Shown here: one piece after another, positions 5,691-9,139 of the stretch
How the letters are laid out: each line of letters opens with the position of its first letter
How positions within the stretch are numbered: the first letter of the stretch is position 1
DNA from: JAWXCH01 sp034440595
GTDB lineage: Bacteria > Planctomycetota > Planctomycetia > Pirellulales > JALHPA01
Reading direction: 5' to 3'
Length of the DNA: 9,139 nt
Assembly (NCBI GenBank): GCA_034440595.1
Contig: JAWXCH010000095.1
Span: 1-9,139, forward strand
The notes under the pieces: generated by a model
Seen by the model: the letters and a program-made list of their open reading frames with translations, nothing else
What the model was told of the DNA's origin: nothing
Databases searched by the model: none
Program-made: the position numbers and the translations under genes

Positions 5691-7001
5691 ATGCTCAGCG
5701 AAAAAAGTCTACAGATTGTCAAAGCGACCGCCGCCGCGGTTGCACCACACGCCGAGACCATCACGCGGCGATTCTATCAACTGATGTTCGCTGGCAACCC
5801 CGAAGTGCAGGCCTATTTTAACCCGGCGCATCAATATACTGGCGGACAACAGCGAGCCTTGGCCGCGGCGATCTGTGCCTATGCCGCAAACATCGACAAC
5901 TTAGCGGCTCTCGGCTCGGCGGTCGAGCTAATTGCTCAAAAACATTGCTCGCTCGGTATCTTGCCAGAGCATTATCCGATCGTTGGCACGCACCTGCTAG
6001 TCGCCATTAAGGATGTCCTGGGGGATGCAGCCACCGACGAAGTCATTGCCGCCTGGGCGGAGGCTTATGGTCTGCTCGCCGATATCTTTATCCAGCGCGA
6101 GGCGGAAATCTACGGCTCGCACGAATCCGCCGCAGGTGGCTGGCGCGGGTACAGACAGTTTTTTGTGCAGCATAAGATCATGGAAAGCGAGATCGTCACT
6201 TCGTTCGTGCTGCAACCGGTGGACGGCCGGCCGATCCGATCATTCAAGCCGGGTCAGTACATCACGGTCAAGGTCGCTAATCCAAAAGTTCCCACCACGC
6301 CGCGAAATTACAGCTTGTCCGACCATCCCGACGCCGGTCACTACCGCATTAGCGTCAAGCGCGAGCCGAGTCTGGCCGCCAATGCCCCAGTCGGATTGAT
6401 CTCCAACTATCTGCACGATGAAATTTGCGAAGGTGATGTCCTGGAGGTCGGACCGCCCTGTGGACATTTCTTCTTGGAGCCAACGGTGGAACAGCAGCGG
6501 CCGATTGTGCTGATTTCAGGTGGAATCGGTGTTACGCCGCTGCTGTCCATGTTAAAAAGTCTGATCCATCACAGATCGCAAACGCCGATTACCTTTATCC
6601 ATGGAGCACGCAATAGTCGACAGCATGCCTTTGCCAAAGAGGTGCAGAAGATTGCCGCCGCGAATTCCAACGTACGGGTACACTATCGCTACGATGCGCC
6701 TGAAGCGAACGATGTTTCAGAAGAACGGTGCCACAGCACGGGCATCGTCGATATCGCCCTGTTAAAGCAGTTTGTGCCGGATCTAGACGCGGAATTCTAC
6801 TTCTGCGGGCCGAAGCCGTTTATGATTGGAGTGTACCAGGGACTGCTGCAAGCCGGGGTCGACGATTCGCGATTGCATTTTGAGTTCTTTGGGCCGAATC
6901 AAGAGCTAACCGCACCGCCGACTGTAGAACAAACGAAATCGACCGACTTGTCGATTGACGCTCCCTACTTTAAGAAGCACGCAGGTGCAGTGCAGCGGTA
7001 A
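5691..7001 (+). CDS. hmp: Flavohemoglobin (nitric oxide dioxygenase)
   Basis: The enzyme oxidises NO to nitrate in the cytoplasm using O2 and NAD(P)H, through heme b and FAD. The globin domain (1-140) carries distal Tyr29 and Gln53, proximal His85 and Tyr95, at the same numbers as in E. coli Hmp, plus the acidic Glu of REAEIY (136-141). The reductase part begins at GGWRGYR (149-155). FAD-binding R-N-Y-S-L-S is at 205-210. The NAD-binding domain shows I-S-G-G-I-G-V-T-P (275-283), F-C-G-P (371-374) and the terminal F-E-F-F-G-P (397-402), whose aromatic residue normally stacks on the flavin. All key residues are intact. At 436 residues it has about 30 more than usual after the FGP motif (405-436, polar, no recognisable domain). 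It is divergent from the Rrf2 regulator and is followed after 52 nt by an exported heme-c protein gene, probably in one operon. Confidence 0.96.
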   Translation: MLSEKSLQIVKATAAAVAPHAETITRRFYQLMFAGNPEVQAYFNPAHQYTGGQQRALAAAICAYAANIDNLAALGSAVELIAQKHCSLGILPEHYPIVGTHLLVAIKDVLGDAATDEVIAAWAEAYGLLADIFIQREAEIYGSHESAAGGWRGYRQFFVQHKIMESEIVTSFVLQPVDGRPIRSFKPGQYITVKVANPKVPTTPRNYSLSDHPDAGHYRISVKREPSLAANAPVGLISNYLHDEICEGDVLEVGPPCGHFFLEPTVEQQRPIVLISGGIGVTPLLSMLKSLIHHRSQTPITFIHGARNSRQHAFAKEVQKIAAANSNVRVHYRYDAPEANDVSEERCHSTGIVDIALLKQFVPDLDAEFYFCGPKPFMIGVYQGLLQAGVDDSRLHFEFFGPNQELTAPPTVEQTKSTDLSIDAPYFKKHAGAVQR

Positions 7002-7053
7002 GTTGCAATCACATATCAAGCTTCGGCACCAAAACTCAACCAACGAGTTAAGT

Positions 7054-8382
7054 ATGCAACCTGGAACATTTTGGCGGCGTCTGTTGCTGATCGTCCTGTG
7101 TTGCGCGCTGGCCGATCGCTTGTACGCGGGAGATGAATTTGAGTTGCCGCCGATTCGCTACAGCCAGGCTGAGCCAAACAATGCCGTCTATCGGTTAAAG
7201 CAGCAACTGGAGCGTGGTGAAAAATCGCTTGCGTATCAGGAAAAGCAAGGTTACCTGCCGGCTCTTCTGGCAGCGCTAAAGATCTCGGATAAATCACAGA
7301 CACTAGTCTATTCCAAAACCAGCTTGCAAACGCAGCGGATCTCGCCAGAAACCCCACGTGCAATCTACTTCAACGACAACACGTATATCGGCTACTGCAA
7401 GTCGGGGGACGTGATCGAAATCTCAACCAGCGACAATAGGCTTGGTACGGTGTTTTATACGCTGGATCAGCGCAATACCGAAGGTGCCAAACTGACTCGT
7501 CAGACCGAAAGCTGCCTGGTCTGCCACAGTTCTTCGCGAACGGGTGGTGTGCCCGGGCATGTGGTCCGTTCACTGTTTGTGAACCCGCGCGGCCAGCCAC
7601 TCTACTCGGCCGGCAGTTACTCGGTCGATCACACGACGCCAATTGAACAACGCTGGGGAGGCTGGTACGTCACCGGTCAGCATGGCAAACAGACGCATCT
7701 GGGCAACCTGCTGATCAAAGAGCGCGAGGTGCCTGAACCGCTGGATAACTTGGCCGGCCACAATGTTCTGTCGGTCAAGGACCGTTTCTTTACTGAAGCG
7801 TACCCGACTGAACATAGCGATATCGTGGCACTGATGATCATGGAACATCAGGCACTGGTCCACAATTGCATCACCAAGGCATCGTTTGAAACGCGCCAAT
7901 CGCTGCACTATGAAGTTGAGCTAAACCGCGCCCTAGGCGATCCGGAAAATAAGCGGCAGGAAAGCACCACCCGGCGGATTCACGCCGCTGGCGATGCGCT
8001 ACTGGAGGCGATTCTGATGGTGGACGAGGCCAAGCTGACCGATCCGCTCAAAGGAACGTCGGGCTTCTCCGAAGAGTTTGTCAAAGCTGGCCCGCACGAC
8101 AAGCAGGGGCGCTCACTCCGCGACCTCGACATGACAACACGAATGTTCAAATACCCATGCAGTTATTTGATTTACTCCGAGCCGTTCCGCGCGTTGCCGG
8201 TTGAAATGCAGGAGTATCTATGGCAGAAGCTACATTCAGTTCTGACGTATCAGTCGACGGATACAAAGTACGAGCATTTATCAGCCGAGGATCGTCAAGC
8301 GATACTGGAGATTCTACGCGACACGCGCGAGAGTTTACCATCGGGCTGGAAGGAACAACTGGCCAAAGGGTTGACTCCTTAG
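7054..8382 (+). CDS. Exported protein with single CxxCH heme c site
   Basis: A 442-residue protein with an N-terminal signal peptide (about residues 1-25: Arg-Arg, then a Leu/Ile/Val core, cleavage likely after LYA), so it acts in the periplasm or envelope. One heme c attachment site, S-C-L-V-C-H, is at 153-158. Upstream, P-R-A-I-Y-F-N-D (101-108) and V-F-Y-T-L-D-Q (133-139), and near the C-terminus S-L-R-D-L-D-M-T-T-R-M-F-K-Y-P-C-S-Y-L-I-Y (354-374), resemble conserved blocks I recall in uncharacterised cytochrome-like proteins of planctomycetes and Bacteroidetes; Met360 or Met364 could be an axial ligand. No catalytic function can be named. ATG 7054 was chosen because it places the signal peptide at the start; the open frame extends back to 6955 inside hmp without family-like sequence. 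Ribosome binding is weak (GAG at 7045-7047). The short gap after hmp suggests co-expression, perhaps electron transfer or nitrogen-oxide handling outside the cytoplasm. Confidence 0.85.
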   Translation: MQPGTFWRRLLLIVLCCALADRLYAGDEFELPPIRYSQAEPNNAVYRLKQQLERGEKSLAYQEKQGYLPALLAALKISDKSQTLVYSKTSLQTQRISPETPRAIYFNDNTYIGYCKSGDVIEISTSDNRLGTVFYTLDQRNTEGAKLTRQTESCLVCHSSSRTGGVPGHVVRSLFVNPRGQPLYSAGSYSVDHTTPIEQRWGGWYVTGQHGKQTHLGNLLIKEREVPEPLDNLAGHNVLSVKDRFFTEAYPTEHSDIVALMIMEHQALVHNCITKASFETRQSLHYEVELNRALGDPENKRQESTTRRIHAAGDALLEAILMVDEAKLTDPLKGTSGFSEEFVKAGPHDKQGRSLRDLDMTTRMFKYPCSYLIYSEPFRALPVEMQEYLWQKLHSVLTYQSTDTKYEHLSAEDRQAILEILRDTRESLPSGWKEQLAKGLTP

Positions 8383-8431
8383 TCGCCTTTCGCTCCGCGA
8401 AAGAGTGCTAGACCTGCGAGGTAACGAATCT

Positions 8432-8642
8432 CCCCTCTCCGCGCATCAAGCGAAGATTTCACGCTTAGCGCATTCGGGGAGAGGGGTCGGGGGTGAGGGC
8501 CGGCGAGTGAGTAGAACGGTGAAAGTAGAAAGTAGAGAAATCGAATTCGGCACGAATCGATGCTTCTACTTTCACATCTCAACTCTCTGTCCGATCCTCA
8601 CCCGTCGCTGGGGCGACGACCTCTCCCGCAAGCGAGAGAGGT
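8432..8642. repeat. Composite hairpin repeat (REP/MITE-like) in a convergent gap
   Basis: Nearly the whole 211 bp can pair. CCCCTCTCC (8432-8440) pairs with GGAGAGGGG (8478-8486) around inner GCGC and AAGCG/CGCTT stems. GGGTGAGG (8491-8498) pairs with CCTCACCC (8596-8603); inside it GTGAAAGTAGAA (8519-8530) pairs with TTCTACTTTCAC (8564-8575), and inside that ATCG-A-ATTCG (8540-8549) pairs with CGAATCGAT (8553-8561). Two short hairpins follow: CGTCGC/GCGACG (8603-8618) and ACCTCTC/GAGAGGT (8619-8642). The outer GGAGAGGGG-TCGGGGGTGAGG wording is like dispersed intergenic repeats seen in many GC-rich genomes. It separates two converging genes and may stop transcription from both sides. No coding frame in it looks real. 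Confidence 0.65.
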
Positions 8643-8673
8643 GAATGTACTAAGCGTTTACCCTGCAACATAA

Positions 8674-9139
8674 TTACTTCACCGCAGGTACGGTCTGTGC
8701 CTCCGGCAGCGGAACGGGATGCTGCAAAAACTCCAGCAAGTTGGCCATGTCTTGCACGGCCAGCTTCTCTTCAAAGCCTTCAGGCATGACCGACTGGCCA
8801 TTGCGTCGCAGTTCATCCAGGTCTTTTCGCAAGATCGTATCTTCCGCGCCGGCCTGTCGACGCAAGCGAATGGAGTGCTCCGTATCTGCAACCAATAGCC
8901 CGGTGAACACCTGACCCTGCTGAGTGATGGCCACATAGTTGTGAAAGTCGGGCGAGACTTCCTTGCTCGGATTGAGTATGTCGACCAGTAAAGTCCCTTT
9001 TGGCCGGCTGGCAATGCCCGACAGTTCGGGTCCAACTTGTGCCCCTGTGCCGCGCATCTGATGACAGACAATGCAGTTCTGGCTGAACAGCAAGGCCCCC
9101 TTGGTCGCATCTCCCTGCTGCGTAATTGCAGCTTCATAC
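8674..9139 (-). CDS. C-terminal cytochrome c domain of a PVC-type heme-binding protein (5' end beyond window)
   Basis: The last 154 residues of a larger protein; the frame is open at the window edge. The fragment begins with a G-D-A-x-x-G-x-x-L-F helix leading to the heme c site N-C-I-V-C-H (C22, C25, H26 of the fragment), then V-G-P-E-L-S-G, I-L-N-P-S-K-E-V-S-P-D-F-H-N-Y, a small beta section (GQVFTGLLV), I-L-R-K-D-L-D-E-L, and S-V-M-P-E-G-F (M118, likely axial ligand) before a final helix. This arrangement is characteristic of the C-terminus of planctomycete/verrucomicrobial PVC-type CxxCH proteins, which are usually large exported proteins with beta-propeller and HEAT-like parts upstream; those parts are not visible here. 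The role is presumed periplasmic electron transfer, often linked to sugar or sulfated-polysaccharide breakdown. It converges on the hmp operon and need not be related to it. Confidence 0.9.
   Translation of the reverse strand, partial: YEAAITQQGDATKGALLFSQNCIVCHQMRGTGAQVGPELSGIASRPKGTLLVDILNPSKEVSPDFHNYVAITQQGQVFTGLLVADTEHSIRLRRQAGAEDTILRKDLDELRRNGQSVMPEGFEEKLAVQDMANLLEFLQHPVPLPEAQTVPAVK

Noticed and set aside
6955..7053. Upstream start of the exported heme-c protein within hmp
   Set aside because: It would bury the signal peptide 33 residues inside the protein and requires a TTG start inside hmp.
8405..8644. Short frames on both strands inside the hairpin region
   Set aside because: They consist of the inverted repeats themselves and have no ribosome-binding site or protein features.
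8679..9137. Second minus-strand frame of 152 codons at the right edge
   Set aside because: It overlaps the cytochrome c domain in another frame; only the other frame shows CxxCH, the VGP motif and the axial Met.

Overview
The window most likely comes from a planctomycete, probably of the Pirellulales. The evidence is a secreted protein with YXWGXW-type tryptophan/glycine repeats, the C-terminal cytochrome c domain of a PVC-type heme-binding CxxCH protein, moderately high GC with GC-rich intergenic hairpins, and the gene families around the RtcB-type ligase. No rRNA, tRNA, CRISPR array or transposase gene is visible.

Layout. (1) Positions 1-2745 are a single reading frame on the minus strand, open from an ATG at 2745 with a good ribosome-binding site to the window edge (915 codons, no stop). 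It encodes a signal peptide, a block of WxxGxW repeats, an aromatic-rich section and a Gly/Arg/Pro/Ser-rich tail of at least 500 residues. (2) A short divergent upstream region leads to a 118-residue DUF486 (DMT-like) membrane protein on the plus strand, 2988-3344. (3) A 116-bp convergent gap holds a long inverted repeat. (4) 3461-5414, minus strand: an Rrf2-family regulator followed, with a 17-nt overlap, by an RtcB-family RNA ligase. (5) 5415-5690: a divergent control region. Two near-consensus sigma70-type promoters overlap, and their -35 boxes lie in the two arms of a perfect inverted repeat (CATTGA-N10-TCAATG). (6) 5691-8382, plus strand: a flavohemoglobin (NO dioxygenase, Hmp) and, 52 nt downstream, an exported protein with one CxxCH heme c site. 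(7) 8383-8673: a convergent gap filled almost entirely by nested hairpins, looking like a REP/MITE-type repeat. (8) 8674 to the edge, minus strand: the last 154 residues of a PVC-type cytochrome c protein.

How the genes may work together. The Rrf2 regulator, the RtcB ligase, the flavohemoglobin and the exported cytochrome-type protein look like one divergently transcribed stress module. Rrf2 proteins of the NsrR type commonly control hmp in response to nitric oxide. What is unusual here is that the regulator's own transcript also appears to carry an RtcB RNA ligase, so RNA repair or RNA joining may be switched by the same signal as NO detoxification. That link is an inference from gene order and from the shared operator-like palindrome; nothing in the window proves it.
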